From Brachyspira intermedia PWS/A (GTDB lineage Bacteria > Spirochaetota > Brachyspiria > Brachyspirales > Brachyspiraceae): a stretch of 64,000 nt of DNA. This document shows positions 1 to 8,503 of the stretch, piece after piece (position 1 is the first letter of the stretch; each line of letters starts with the position of its first letter). Under the pieces are notes generated by a model. The model ran no database searches, was not told the origin of the DNA, and worked only from the letters and a program-made list of their open reading frames with translations. The translations under genes were made by a program, and so were the position numbers. The DNA is taken from positions 1-64,000 of the forward strand of contig NC_017243.1 in assembly GCF_000223215.1 (NCBI RefSeq), in the 5' to 3' direction.

Positions 1-62
1 TATTATGTTAATTATTTTTTAATGTAATAGTATACAAATATGATATTCAAGGAAATATAATT

Positions 63-674
63 ATGAAAAAAATATTTTTACTTATGTCAGTAGTTATCCT
101 AGCAGCTGCATGTAAAAGTGCCCCTGTTGCTACTGGTCCAGAAGATAATAGCGGATTCAAAACAACTGAAGCAAATAATCAAAATGCTAAAGGCCTTAAC
201 CTTCCTGATGGAGCTAGCGTAAGAGAAACTCCAAGAGGAAAAGTATTAGTACTTCATGATCCTAAATCTAAAGCTGATGTTGGTAAGCCTGGTTCTACTT
301 ATGATGTAAAATTTGGTTTTGATAACACTATAGAAATAGGAACTTATAAAGAGGCTTATAATTTAGTTTATCAAATAATAAATAATAATCCTGGTGTAAG
401 AATAATGGTAGAAGGAAATTCTAGTAAAGAAGGTCCTGCTCCTTATAATTATACTCTATCTCAAAGAAGATCTGATAAAAGCTTCAACTATATAATAAAA
501 TTAGGTGTAGAAAACAGCAAATTATTAAAAAATGCTTTCGGAGAGGCTTTGCCTGAATATCCTACTCTAAAAGAAAATAGAAGAAGCGAATTTATAATAA
601 TAATGACTGAAGATGATTTGAAAAAGTATAACGATTTTGCTAAAACTGTCGACATTAATAAAGAAACAAATTAA
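63..674 (+). CDS. OmpA-domain lipoprotein (Pal-like)
   Basis: A 203-residue exported lipoprotein. Residues 1-17 form a lipoprotein signal peptide with lipobox LAAAC and acylated Cys17, followed by a polar linker. Residues about 80-190 resemble the OmpA/MotB peptidoglycan-binding domain: a hydrophobic strand (VKFGFD), a VEGNSSKEG segment in place of the usual EGHTD, LSQRRSDKSFNYII, and an NRRSEFIII end. The expected role, from the family, is anchoring the outer membrane or periplasmic face to peptidoglycan. It ends one base before the next gene opens, and that gene encodes a paralogue, so the two are probably co-transcribed. The D and R residues that normally contact diaminopimelate are only partly recognisable, so peptidoglycan binding is inferred. 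Confidence 0.8.
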   Translation: MKKIFLLMSVVILAAACKSAPVATGPEDNSGFKTTEANNQNAKGLNLPDGASVRETPRGKVLVLHDPKSKADVGKPGSTYDVKFGFDNTIEIGTYKEAYNLVYQIINNNPGVRIMVEGNSSKEGPAPYNYTLSQRRSDKSFNYIIKLGVENSKLLKNAFGEALPEYPTLKENRRSEFIIIMTEDDLKKYNDFAKTVDINKETN

Positions 675-694
675 TGTCGAGGTTTAAGCAAATA

Positions 695-1348
695 ATGAAA
701 AAAGTTTTATTGATTTTTAGTTTATTGATCTTTGTCATAGCATGTAAAAGTACGCCTACAAATACAACACCTGAAGATGTAGTAATAGCAGATGAGCCTC
801 AAGCTGTAGAAGAAGAAAAACCTAAGCCTGAAGAAGTAGTAGCTGACACAAATACACAATCAGACACAGAAACATTGGCATCTGGTTCTGAAGAGCTTTA
901 TCTTCCTATGGATACTTCTATAAGAGATACTGAAAGAGGAAGAATATTAGAAACTACTCCAAAGGTAATATTCAAATTCGTAGAAACTAATATGCCTCCA
1001 TATGTTGAAATGTCATTCAATCAGGTTGTAGAGTTTTTAGAAAAGAACCCTAATGTGAATATAGTTTTGGAAGCTCATACTAGCAACAGAGGAAAGGCTT
1101 ATCCTTATAATTATAATCTTTCTGTTGTAAGAGCTAAAAACGGTAAGGCATACTTATTGGCTAAAGGAATACCTTCTGAAAGAGTTATAGAAAGTCCCCT
1201 TGGTGAAGCTCTTCCTGAATATCCTACTCAAAATGAACTTAGAAGATATGAGTTTGTTATAATAGCCAATGATCAAGACTTAGTAAAATATAATACTTAC
1301 ATTTCTAATTTGGATGTAAGAAGCGAAAGTACATATCAGGGAAATTGA
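695..1348 (+). CDS. OmpA-domain lipoprotein, paralogue of the preceding gene
   Basis: About 217 residues from the ATG at 695. An earlier in-frame ATG at 674 would put seven residues in front of the typical MKK signal peptide, so 695 is preferred; GAGG at 679-682 can serve as ribosome binding site. The signal peptide ends at a lipobox FVIAC. A Glu/Pro-rich acidic linker (about residues 30-70) precedes an OmpA-like domain with VVLEAHTSNRG, LSVVRAKNGKAYL and LRRYEFVII. Both this protein and its upstream neighbour carry a GEALPEYPT segment, which shows recent duplication. A rho-independent terminator follows at 1373-1412, so the pair looks like a closed transcription unit. Confidence 0.78.
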   Translation: MKKVLLIFSLLIFVIACKSTPTNTTPEDVVIADEPQAVEEEKPKPEEVVADTNTQSDTETLASGSEELYLPMDTSIRDTERGRILETTPKVIFKFVETNMPPYVEMSFNQVVEFLEKNPNVNIVLEAHTSNRGKAYPYNYNLSVVRAKNGKAYLLAKGIPSERVIESPLGEALPEYPTQNELRRYEFVIIANDQDLVKYNTYISNLDVRSESTYQGN

Positions 1349-1372
1349 TTGTATTATAAAATAGCAAAAAAC

Positions 1373-1412
1373 AAACCTCCTTTATTATTTATATTTTAAG
1401 GGAGGTTTTATT
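1373..1412 (+). terminator. Rho-independent terminator
   Basis: AAACCTCCTT pairs with AAGGGAGGTTT (one bulged G) and is followed by a short T-rich stretch. It closes the OmpA-lipoprotein pair. Confidence 0.75.
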
Positions 1413-1439
1413 ATAAACTTTAAGGAAAATTTTTATTTT

Positions 1440-2594
1440 ATGAGAAATATTATTGTTTGCACTTTATTATTAACTATTCTAATTAATTTTAAAGCCTTTC
1501 CAGAAAGTCCTACTAATGAAGCTCCTACAGCTCCTACTGTTTCAACAAATACTTCAACTACAGAATCATCCGGACTTATCAATGCTGAATATGAAAAGGC
1601 TTTTAAATTTGGAACTCCTACTCAAAAAATAGCCACTATTGCCAAAATAAAAAGAACAAAAAATGAAGCTGATATTGCAATGCTTGCAAGTCATTATCCT
1701 GAAGAAAAAAATAACAGAGTAAAAAGCGAGATTATCAATTTCTTTAAACAAAATAAAAATGATAATGCAAAATCTATAATAGAATATGCCATTAAAGATG
1801 AAAATGACAGTGTAAGAAAAGATGCTTATTATCTATGTTCTATTTATCCTGACATTCAATATGAAGTTCCTATAATGTCAGAAATTACAAATGCTTCAGG
1901 GCTTGTATTAGACAGTATGGTAAATGCTTTGGGTGCTATAAAATCAGAGATGGCGGCAGATTATTTATTAGAGATATATACAAATAATACTGTTGGATCA
2001 AGTACTAAAGTTGAGATATTAAGATATTTCAGTATAACTAAAAACACTAAAGGTGAAAAGATTTGTCAGAATGCGGCTCAAAATGCTGGAGAACCTGCTT
2101 TAGTTAGATATATGGGTGTTGTTGCATTGGGTGCTTATCCTAGTGCTGAAAACTATGAGATACTTCAAAAACTTCTTGCTGAAGATTTACCTGAAATTAC
2201 AGCAAGGGTTATTTATGTACTCCCAGAGTATAGTGCTTATGGAGATGTAAAAAAGGATGTAATAGAGGCTGCTAAAAATGATAGTGATTCTGTACGTATT
2301 TATGCTATTAAGGCTTTATCAAATTATAAATCTGAACCTGAAATAGAAGAGCTTCTAATTTACAGACTTAAAAATGATAATTCAGAAGCGATCACTATGG
2401 AAATACTTAATTTATATAAAGAATCAGCACCTACAGGAAATATGTATGAAGCTATAAAAACATTAGCCACTTCATCTGCCAGCGATAAAATAAAGAATCT
2501 TGCAAAATCTGTTATAGGAGAAGAAGGAACATCTTCAGATACAACCATAGAAGAATCTCTAACAGGTATAAAAAACGATTCTGCTGCTAATTAA
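1440..2594 (+). CDS. Exported HEAT-repeat protein
   Basis: A 384-residue protein with a hydrophobic N-terminal signal sequence (about residues 1-20, ending near FKAFPES), a Thr/Ser/Pro-rich linker, and then repeated helical pairs of the HEAT/armadillo type from about residue 50 to 360. Repeats can be seen in segments such as ENDSVRKDAYYLCSI and NDSDSVRIYAIKALSNY. There is no catalytic motif. It is likely a periplasmic or surface scaffold or binding protein, and no partner can be named. It lies alone between two terminators. Confidence 0.7.
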   Translation: MRNIIVCTLLLTILINFKAFPESPTNEAPTAPTVSTNTSTTESSGLINAEYEKAFKFGTPTQKIATIAKIKRTKNEADIAMLASHYPEEKNNRVKSEIINFFKQNKNDNAKSIIEYAIKDENDSVRKDAYYLCSIYPDIQYEVPIMSEITNASGLVLDSMVNALGAIKSEMAADYLLEIYTNNTVGSSTKVEILRYFSITKNTKGEKICQNAAQNAGEPALVRYMGVVALGAYPSAENYEILQKLLAEDLPEITARVIYVLPEYSAYGDVKKDVIEAAKNDSDSVRIYAIKALSNYKSEPEIEELLIYRLKNDNSEAITMEILNLYKESAPTGNMYEAIKTLATSSASDKIKNLAKSVIGEEGTSSDTTIEESLTGIKNDSAAN

Positions 2595-2614
2595 AAGTTA
2601 TATATATTTTTATT

Positions 2615-2651
2615 AGGCTTGCTGTTATATTATAATAGTAAGCCTTTTTTA
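2615..2651 (+). terminator. Rho-independent terminator
   Basis: AGGCTTGCT / AGTAAGCCT hairpin followed by a T run, directly after the HEAT-repeat gene. Confidence 0.75.
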
Positions 2652-2663
2652 TTTTAAAAATTT

Positions 2664-2799
2664 ACTCTGCCCGCCCACCCTCCCCTAACTTCATTTAAAA
2701 TATTTATACTATACCCCGCACGCAGAACAAAATTTATAATATAGTTTAATTTACAATTATGATTTAAATTTATTATATAAGAGGCATTCACCGTGCGTA
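2664..2799. repeat. Mosaic palindromic repeat, copy 1 (collapsed)
   Basis: C-rich CCCGCCCACCCTCCCC (2670-2685) is a fusion of the family's B' and C' boxes. It is followed by an A-module hairpin with arms CGCACG (2717-2722) and CCGTGCG (2791-2797). It lies between two convergent genes. Confidence 0.7.
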
Positions 2800-2829
2800 A
2801 ATTAAAACAAAAAATTTAATGATGACTAT

Positions 2830-2879
2830 TTAGATTCAAAGCAGTATTGATGAGGTTTATAAGAAAATTGATAGTTAAA
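2830..2879. repeat. Direct repeat flanking the DUF4145 gene, copy 1
   Basis: About 49 bp, matching 3500-3548 with about six mismatches. The shared core contains GGTTTATAAGAAAATTGATA. It overlaps the 3' end of the DUF4145 gene. Confidence 0.75.
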
Positions 2880-3444
2880 TATCATCATCTGTAAATTCAT
2901 AATTATTTAACAATAAATGTTCTGTCAATTTAAAAACATTCTCCGCTGTTTCTTTTGTAATAGATTCTATTTGGTGATTGGCTTCATTTCCAACAATACG
3001 AATTTTATCTATTAGTGATTTTTGCTTTTTATGTATAAGATTTTCGTTATATAAAAAATTAATATAATATTTAAAAGTTTCTCCATTTTCAGCTCCATTA
3101 TCCACAGATATATTCATTAAAATTTTTCTTAAAAGCATAACAGCACCTGTATATGCTTCTACTTGCATGCTTTTTCTAGCTTCATCATAAATATTTTTTA
3201 TACCTGCTGGTAATTTTTTTATATCTCTACCATAAAGCGGTTTTACTAAATTATATCCATTAGGAAGTATTATATTTGGAGCATTACAATATGGACATAT
3301 TAAAACAGAAGAATGTCCGTTATCAGATGAAATCCCCCTTTCAGAAGCAACATTATTTTCACAATTCCAACATACAAATCCTTTAGATACTATTTTATAT
3401 GTTGAATGCCAAAAATCAAAATTTCTCATAATATTTATTTCCAT
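2875..3444 (-). CDS. Zinc-ribbon DUF4145 protein (HEPN-like fold)
   Basis: 189 residues; Met6 is an alternative start. An N-terminal zinc ribbon is formed by two CxxC pairs (Cys25/Cys28 and Cys50/Cys53). The C-terminal half (about residues 85-185) matches the DUF4145 pattern: IYDEARKSMQVEAYTGAVML, then RKIL, then IRIVGNEANHQ. DUF4145 belongs to the HEPN-like helical group and is often fused to, or placed next to, restriction or other defence genes. No nuclease or partner gene is adjacent, so the function is unknown. It is a solitary gene bracketed by 49-bp imperfect direct repeats, as if inserted as a cassette. Confidence 0.65.
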   Translation of the reverse strand: MEINIMRNFDFWHSTYKIVSKGFVCWNCENNVASERGISSDNGHSSVLICPYCNAPNIILPNGYNLVKPLYGRDIKKLPAGIKNIYDEARKSMQVEAYTGAVMLLRKILMNISVDNGAENGETFKYYINFLYNENLIHKKQKSLIDKIRIVGNEANHQIESITKETAENVFKLTEHLLLNNYEFTDDDI

Positions 3445-3499
3445 TTATATTTTATTAAATTATGATATAACATATTTTATTATTTTCAACTATCGTTAT

Positions 3500-3548
3500 T
3501 AGATTAAAATAAATATTGATGTGGTTTATAAGAAAATTGATAATTAAA
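3500..3548. repeat. Direct repeat flanking the DUF4145 gene, copy 2
   Basis: Matches 2830-2879 in direct orientation with about 43 of 49 bases identical. It lies in the short leader upstream of the DUF4145 gene. Confidence 0.75.
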
Positions 3549-3578
3549 AAATGCTAGACTTAATTTATATATATTGAA

Positions 3579-4175
3579 TCATATATCCAAATGAACAGAG
3601 CCCTGACGAAGTACTTTATTTTCTAAGCAGTCATAAAGTGTGGAAGGCATTTTATTTTCTAATACTCCGGCATTAACTATTAAATCGGCTTTGTCTTTGT
3701 AAAGCTCTGCTAATTCATTGCCATCAAGTATAACACCGTAACCGCTCGGATTAGCTGAAGGAGCTACCAAAGGATTAGTGCCTTTTAATATAAGCTGCAT
3801 ATATTTATCATTCGGTATTCTTAAGGCTACAGTGTCTTTTAAATATGTGAATCTATTTTTTAACTCTTCTAAAAGAGGAACAATGAAAGTTAATTCTCCA
3901 GGTATATTCTTTTTTATTATATCAGGAACTTCTTTATTAGAAAATTTTTTTACGCTTTCTAAATCTTTTGATAATATTAAAAGAGGCTTATTCTTCTCTC
4001 TATCTTTTATAGTATATATTCTATTTATAGCATCAGTATTGAAAGCATCGGCAAGCATTCCATAAACCGTATCTGTTGGGGATACAACTATTCCGCCACC
4101 ATTAATAACTTTTATAACCTCATTAGCTGCATACTCTATACTTTCAGAATTATTTTTATCGAGATTGATTATCAT
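3579..4175 (-). CDS. tsaC: L-threonylcarbamoyladenylate synthase (Sua5/YrdC/TsaC)
   Basis: A 198-residue protein of the YrdC family. The family makes threonylcarbamoyl-AMP from threonine, bicarbonate and ATP, the first step of t6A37 modification of ANN-decoding tRNAs. Visible features are the N-terminal GGGIVVSPTDTVYGMLADAF motif, the IKDREKNKPLLIL segment with the substrate-binding K-R pattern, and PSANPSGYG. The length is that of the short TsaC form, without the Sua5 extension. It starts 16 bp downstream of the receiver/GGDEF gene on the same strand, so the two probably form an operon, although no functional link is evident. Confidence 0.9.
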   Translation of the reverse strand: MIINLDKNNSESIEYAANEVIKVINGGGIVVSPTDTVYGMLADAFNTDAINRIYTIKDREKNKPLLILSKDLESVKKFSNKEVPDIIKKNIPGELTFIVPLLEELKNRFTYLKDTVALRIPNDKYMQLILKGTNPLVAPSANPSGYGVILDGNELAELYKDKADLIVNAGVLENKMPSTLYDCLENKVLRQGSVHLDI

Positions 4176-4191
4176 ATAATGCCTTTAAATA

Positions 4192-5214
4192 TTATTTCTT
4201 TATCAAAGTAGGATGTACAAATAAACTAGCAAATCCACGTCTTTTAGCATTATGAAGAGCTAATAATACAGGTGCTATTTCTTTCTCCATACCTTCTATA
4301 TGATAATTCTTTTTATATGCTGTATACGATATTCCGGCTGATATTGTATACTTAATTATAATACCGTTATATTCAAGTTCATTCTTATCAACAAAGCTTC
4401 TTATCTCTTCTAACTTTTTATCATATAATCTTATATTCATTCTATTGAAGGCAACCATAAACTCATTATTATCAAATCTAGCTAAAATGTCTTCCCTTCT
4501 AGTTGTCCTTCTAAGAACCTCTGTGAATTTAAGCATTATTTCTTCGGCTGCAATTATTCCATACTCGCTTATAATACTATCAAGTCCGTCTATAGAAAAG
4601 CATGCAAGCACTATGGTTTCTTCATGCCTTACTGTTTCATAAAGAAGCCTTGAAAACTGTTCATAAAACTCTTTTTTATTCCAAAGACCTGTTTCCAAAT
4701 CTACATTCAATATATCATCATATTTTTTCTGTGCATCTTTATACGACTGATAATTTCTATTAGAAACTTCTGTCATATCAGCTAAAGAATTCTGAAGATA
4801 ATCTGCCTGTTTAATTAGCTTCTGATGTTCTACATATAATTTTCTATACTTTAAACAGCTATTAACCCTTACAACAAGCTCCATCTCATCAAAAGGTATA
4901 AATATAAGCCCATCAATTCCCAAATTTATAGCTTCCTCTATAAATTCCATTTTTCTATAAGGAGTACTTAAAAGAATTACAGGAGTTCCTTTGGTTGATT
5001 CCTGATTTTTGAAAGTATCAAGAAGCTGTAAACCTTGAGAGTCCCCAATATCAGCATCCAAAAGTATCAAATCTAATGTACTTTCATTGGAAATATTAAC
5101 TGCCTGTGCTCTGGATTTAGTTGCTATAGGATTATAATGTCTTTCTCTTAATATATCGACAAACCTATCCAAAAGGTCTGCTCTATGCTCTACTACTAAA
5201 ATATTCTCATTCAT
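4192..5214 (-). CDS. Degenerate receiver plus degenerate GGDEF protein
   Basis: 340 residues. Residues 1-120 form a CheY-like receiver. Asp53 (ILLDAD) is a possible phosphosite, but the acidic pocket reads VVEHR instead of VVDD, and the usual Lys before PF is Ile (IFIPFD). A helical linker (about 125-175) leads to a GGDEF domain in which the signature is DNNEF, so cyclase activity is unlikely. The inhibitory-site RxxD (RRED) is kept five residues upstream. By family logic the protein may bind c-di-GMP and act as an effector rather than a synthase. Phosphorylation control is doubtful. It is the first gene of a short leftward unit with tsaC. Confidence 0.75.
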   Translation of the reverse strand: MNENILVVEHRADLLDRFVDILRERHYNPIATKSRAQAVNISNESTLDLILLDADIGDSQGLQLLDTFKNQESTKGTPVILLSTPYRKMEFIEEAINLGIDGLIFIPFDEMELVVRVNSCLKYRKLYVEHQKLIKQADYLQNSLADMTEVSNRNYQSYKDAQKKYDDILNVDLETGLWNKKEFYEQFSRLLYETVRHEETIVLACFSIDGLDSIISEYGIIAAEEIMLKFTEVLRRTTRREDILARFDNNEFMVAFNRMNIRLYDKKLEEIRSFVDKNELEYNGIIIKYTISAGISYTAYKKNYHIEGMEKEIAPVLLALHNAKRRGFASLFVHPTLIKK

Positions 5215-5712
5215 AATTAATTACGTCTTCAAAGTATATGATTCTTATATTAGAGTATCGTAAATTTACAAAATTTATTAAATAAAAAATAGAGTCATAT
5301 TAATAATATAAATTAGAGTTATTAAAAGAATAAATACTGTTATTTTATATAGTTTTATGCCAATTTCAAATTAATACAACGCACGGTAAGCAGAATTTAT
5401 ATTATTAACTACACTATTATTTTTTAATTTTTATATAATCAAAAATACAACTATGCGTGCGGTAAGTTAATCAAAAAATAAATAAATCTTGGGCGGGTGC
5501 TATAAATTCTAATTAAGTAATAAAAAATTAAAAATTAAAATTGCAGATTGATGTTTAAAAGTATTGGGGGCGGGCATATGTAATTAAATTTTAAAATCTT
5601 ATTCAACTACCCTACCCTTTTATATTTAATTTAGCTTTGAAAAAAAAATCTCATAAAACTACTGATATATAATCATTGATTTTTAGACTATTTTAATATA
5701 ATATTAAATGCT
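5215..5712. repeat. Intergenic region with mosaic palindromic repeat, copy 2
   Basis: No gene is seen in this divergent intergenic region. It holds an A hairpin (CGCACGG 5380-5386; CGTGCG 5456-5461), a B box (TTGGGCGGGTGC 5489-5500) and a C palindrome (5565-5622, GGGGCGGG to CCCTACCCTTTTA). The module order is A-B-C-C'. The remaining AT-rich ends probably contain the two divergent promoters, which I could not place with confidence. Confidence 0.7.
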
Positions 5713-6588
5713 ATGATTAACGATTCAAATAATAATATAAAATTAGGTTCTTTATTTATAATATTTTCTGCACTTTCATTTAGTATAATGGAAATAGCGG
5801 TAAAAATTTCAGGCTCTAATATACCAGTAATGGAACAGGTTTTTGCCCGTAACTTTATAACATTATTTATAAGTGCCTTTGTTATGATTAAAGATAAAGA
5901 AAGACCTTTTCCAAATAAAAGCAATATTTTATCAATAGTATGCAGAAGTGTTTCAGGATATTTAGGTATTATATGCTATTTTTATGCTACTAATAATATG
6001 GTGCTTGCTGATGCTTCAGTACTTCAAAAAACCTCCCCTTTCTGGTCTAGTTTTTTTGCTTTTATTTTGATCAAAGAAAAGGTTTTAAAAATGCAATGGC
6101 TTGGAATGATTATTGCTGCAATAGGATCTATATTTATAATAAAGCCTACTATGAACTCAAATGTTTTTCCAGCTGTTATCGCTTTATCTGCTGCTATGTT
6201 TGCAGGTATTTCTTATGCTATAATAGGCTCTCTAAAAGGAAAAGAAAGCAACTCATTAATAATATTTTATTTTTCTTTATTTTCATGTATATTCTCATTA
6301 TTCTTTGTGAAAAGTTTTGTAGTACCTAATTTGTTTGAAGTGTTATTACTTTTGCTTATAGGAATATTTGCAGGATTTGGACAATTCTTTTTAACTATAG
6401 CATATAAAAAAGCCCCTGTTTCTGCTGTAAGCATATATAATTATACTGGTGTAATATTCTCATATATTTTCAGTGTATTTTTATTTAAAGAAAGAGTAGA
6501 TATTTATTCTGTAATAGGAATGCTGCTTACAATATTCGCTGCATTATTAGTTTACTTTTATAAAAATAAGATTTATATTAAAAATTAA
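5713..6588 (+). CDS. EamA/DMT-superfamily transporter
   Basis: A 291-residue integral membrane protein with about ten hydrophobic segments in the two five-helix EamA halves. The halves are marked by SALSFSIMEIAVKI near the N-terminus and, in the second half, IGIFAGFGQFFLTIAYKKAP and VIFSYIFSVFLFKERV, typical of DMT metabolite exporters. The protein ends in a short Lys-rich cytoplasmic tail. The substrate cannot be predicted. It is likely transcribed alone or with the following VIT1-like gene, 64 bp downstream. Confidence 0.85.
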   Translation: MINDSNNNIKLGSLFIIFSALSFSIMEIAVKISGSNIPVMEQVFARNFITLFISAFVMIKDKERPFPNKSNILSIVCRSVSGYLGIICYFYATNNMVLADASVLQKTSPFWSSFFAFILIKEKVLKMQWLGMIIAAIGSIFIIKPTMNSNVFPAVIALSAAMFAGISYAIIGSLKGKESNSLIIFYFSLFSCIFSLFFVKSFVVPNLFEVLLLLLIGIFAGFGQFFLTIAYKKAPVSAVSIYNYTGVIFSYIFSVFLFKERVDIYSVIGMLLTIFAALLVYFYKNKIYIKN

Positions 6589-6658
6589 TTTATTACTATA
6601 TACTATATTTTTATTATATATTATAATATAATAATAAAATATTTTATTGGAAATGAAA

Positions 6659-7540
6659 ATGGATAATAATATTTCTAAAAGCACTATGAAACTTTTATTA
6701 GAAATGCAGCAAAATGAGGTTACTGAACATGCTGTTTATTTAAATCTTGTTAAGTTTGTAAAAAAAGAAGATGATAGAAAAGTATTGGAAAACATTGCAA
6801 AAGAAGAATATGCTCATTCAAAAATATTAGAAAAATACACAAATAAAAAATTAAAGCCTCAAAGATTAAAAGTATTAAAATATTTTATATTGAGTTTTAT
6901 ATTAGGATATACATTTGTAATAAAGATAATGGAAGGAGGGGAGAAGAACGCAGAGAATATATACTCAAAAATAGTGTCCGAAGTTCCTGATGCCAAAAAG
7001 ATAGCTTTTGATGAAGATGAGCATGAAAACAAACTTATATCCATATTGGATGAAGACAGGCTTAAATATGCAGGTTCTATGGTTTTGGGATTGAGTGATG
7101 CTTTAGTTGAGATAAGCGGTACATTGGCAGGTTTAAGTTTCGCATTACAAAATAATAAATTAGTTGCATTATCAGGAATCATAACAGGAATATCAGCTAC
7201 ATTATCTATGGCTTCTTCTGAATATTTATCTGCTAAAGCCGAAGGTGATAAAAATGCTTTTAAATCATGTTCATACACAGGGATAATGTATTTAATAACT
7301 GTAACACTCTTAATATTGCCTTATCTTATTTTTCCAAGCAATCATTATCTATATGCTTTAATTACTATGCTTTGTATAGTTGTATTAATAATATTTTTCT
7401 TCACTTATTATATATCTGTTGCTAAGAGTTTACCTTTCAAAAAAAGATTTATTGAGATGGCTGGAATTAGTTTAACAGTTGCAGGAATAAGTTTTTTAAT
7501 AGGGCTTTTAGTTAAGCAGTTTTTAGGTATAGATATTTAA
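6659..7540 (+). CDS. Ferritin-like/VIT1 (CCC1) membrane metal transporter
   Basis: About 293 residues from the ATG at 6659, with GGAA at 6649-6652 as ribosome binding site; upstream TTG and ATG codons are less well placed. The N-terminal 120 residues form a rubrerythrin-like four-helix domain with carboxylate/His ligands (NEVTEHAVY, EEYAHSKIL, DEDEHENKLI). The C-terminal part holds about five membrane helices of the VIT1/CCC1 type, with GLSDALVEISGTLAGLSFAL and SEYLSAKAEGD. The architecture matches membrane-bound ferritin (MbfA-like) proteins, which export or store iron or manganese. Iron detoxification is inferred from the family. Confidence 0.85.
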   Translation: MDNNISKSTMKLLLEMQQNEVTEHAVYLNLVKFVKKEDDRKVLENIAKEEYAHSKILEKYTNKKLKPQRLKVLKYFILSFILGYTFVIKIMEGGEKNAENIYSKIVSEVPDAKKIAFDEDEHENKLISILDEDRLKYAGSMVLGLSDALVEISGTLAGLSFALQNNKLVALSGIITGISATLSMASSEYLSAKAEGDKNAFKSCSYTGIMYLITVTLLILPYLIFPSNHYLYALITMLCIVVLIIFFFTYYISVAKSLPFKKRFIEMAGISLTVAGISFLIGLLVKQFLGIDI

Positions 7541-7960
7541 TCAGCTTACTATACTTTCTAGTTCATCTATAATATTTGATATTATTTCATTATATTCTTT
7601 GAACCAGCCGCTATTGGTAAGAGTATCCCAAGTGCTGAATTTTAAATCTTTAGTATCTCCGGTACTATTATTTATAAGTTTAGTATTAGAAAAGTTAACG
7701 ATAAATTTATCATATTCCAAATGAAAATTTATATCAAAGCATAATGAATTATTATTTATTACATTATTAGATACAAAGAATAAATAAACAAGTCCATTAT
7801 CATAGCTGCTGAATTTATTATTTCTGGCTTCATTTTTTACCCATTTAAGAATCTCTTTTCTTAAATCATTACCTTTTAATTTGGTAGATACAAATATTTT
7901 CTGTTCGGCTACAGCTATTGTATAAATACTTAGGAAAAAAATTAATATTATCTTTTTCAT
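7541..7960 (-). CDS. Small secreted protein, unknown
   Basis: 139 residues with a clear signal peptide (residues 1-18, ending AVAEQ) and no Cys lipobox. The mature part is beta-rich, with a FDINFHLEYDKFIVNFSN stretch suggestive of a lipocalin-like or DUF4468-type barrel, but I do not recognise a family. It is 12 bp downstream of the next leftward gene, so the two are probably co-transcribed, and its stop codon abuts that of the VIT1-like gene on the other strand. Confidence 0.6.
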   Translation of the reverse strand: MKKIILIFFLSIYTIAVAEQKIFVSTKLKGNDLRKEILKWVKNEARNNKFSSYDNGLVYLFFVSNNVINNNSLCFDINFHLEYDKFIVNFSNTKLINNSTGDTKDLKFSTWDTLTNSGWFKEYNEIISNIIDELESIVS

Positions 7961-7972
7961 TTAAAGTTTATA

Positions 7973-8503
7973 TTATAACTCTCTTATTGTAGATAAAATA
8001 TTATTAATCTGTTTAAATTGTTTTTTATTATCATTTTTTATTAAAGCAACCATAACTTGATGATAATAATTCTCTGTTTCCAATGTATATAAAAGATAAT
8101 GAACTAATGTATTTTCATAATATGAATCAAATTCTGTTATATACATTTCTTTGTTATTAACTTTAATTTTATTAGAATATATAATATTTTCTCCATTTAT
8201 GCTATGCAGAATATTTGTATTATATTCTTCTAAACTAATATTATTTAAGTCTTCTTTAGATTTAGAGAACATTATAAAACATACACCGTTTTTATTATTT
8301 ATAGCTTCTAAATTAGAATTCTCATTCAGCTCATTTTTTACTTTAGATAATTTCCATTCATTATTAAATATCAAAGCAAATTTTCCGTCATAACTTTTGA
8401 TAAAAAATTCGCCTTTGCCGTTTCTTCTTTTTAATACTATTAAAGCTGCTGATACTGTGATTATTGTACTGCTTAAAATGATTAGAGGAAGTTTTTTACC
8501 CAT
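7973..8503 (-). CDS. Membrane-anchored protein of unknown function
   Basis: 176 residues from the ATG at 8503, preceded by AGGGG; a GTG nine bases upstream is less likely. A single N-terminal membrane segment (about residues 5-24, LPLIILSSTIITVSAALIV) is followed by positive residues, so the anchor may be uncleaved. The extracytoplasmic part (about 35-175) has the alternating strand/helix look of PsbP/DcrB-like domains (YDGKFALIFNNEWKL), but the match is only by eye. It precedes a small secreted protein in the same direction. Confidence 0.5.
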   Translation of the reverse strand: MGKKLPLIILSSTIITVSAALIVLKRRNGKGEFFIKSYDGKFALIFNNEWKLSKVKNELNENSNLEAINNKNGVCFIMFSKSKEDLNNISLEEYNTNILHSINGENIIYSNKIKVNNKEMYITEFDSYYENTLVHYLLYTLETENYYHQVMVALIKNDNKKQFKQINNILSTIREL

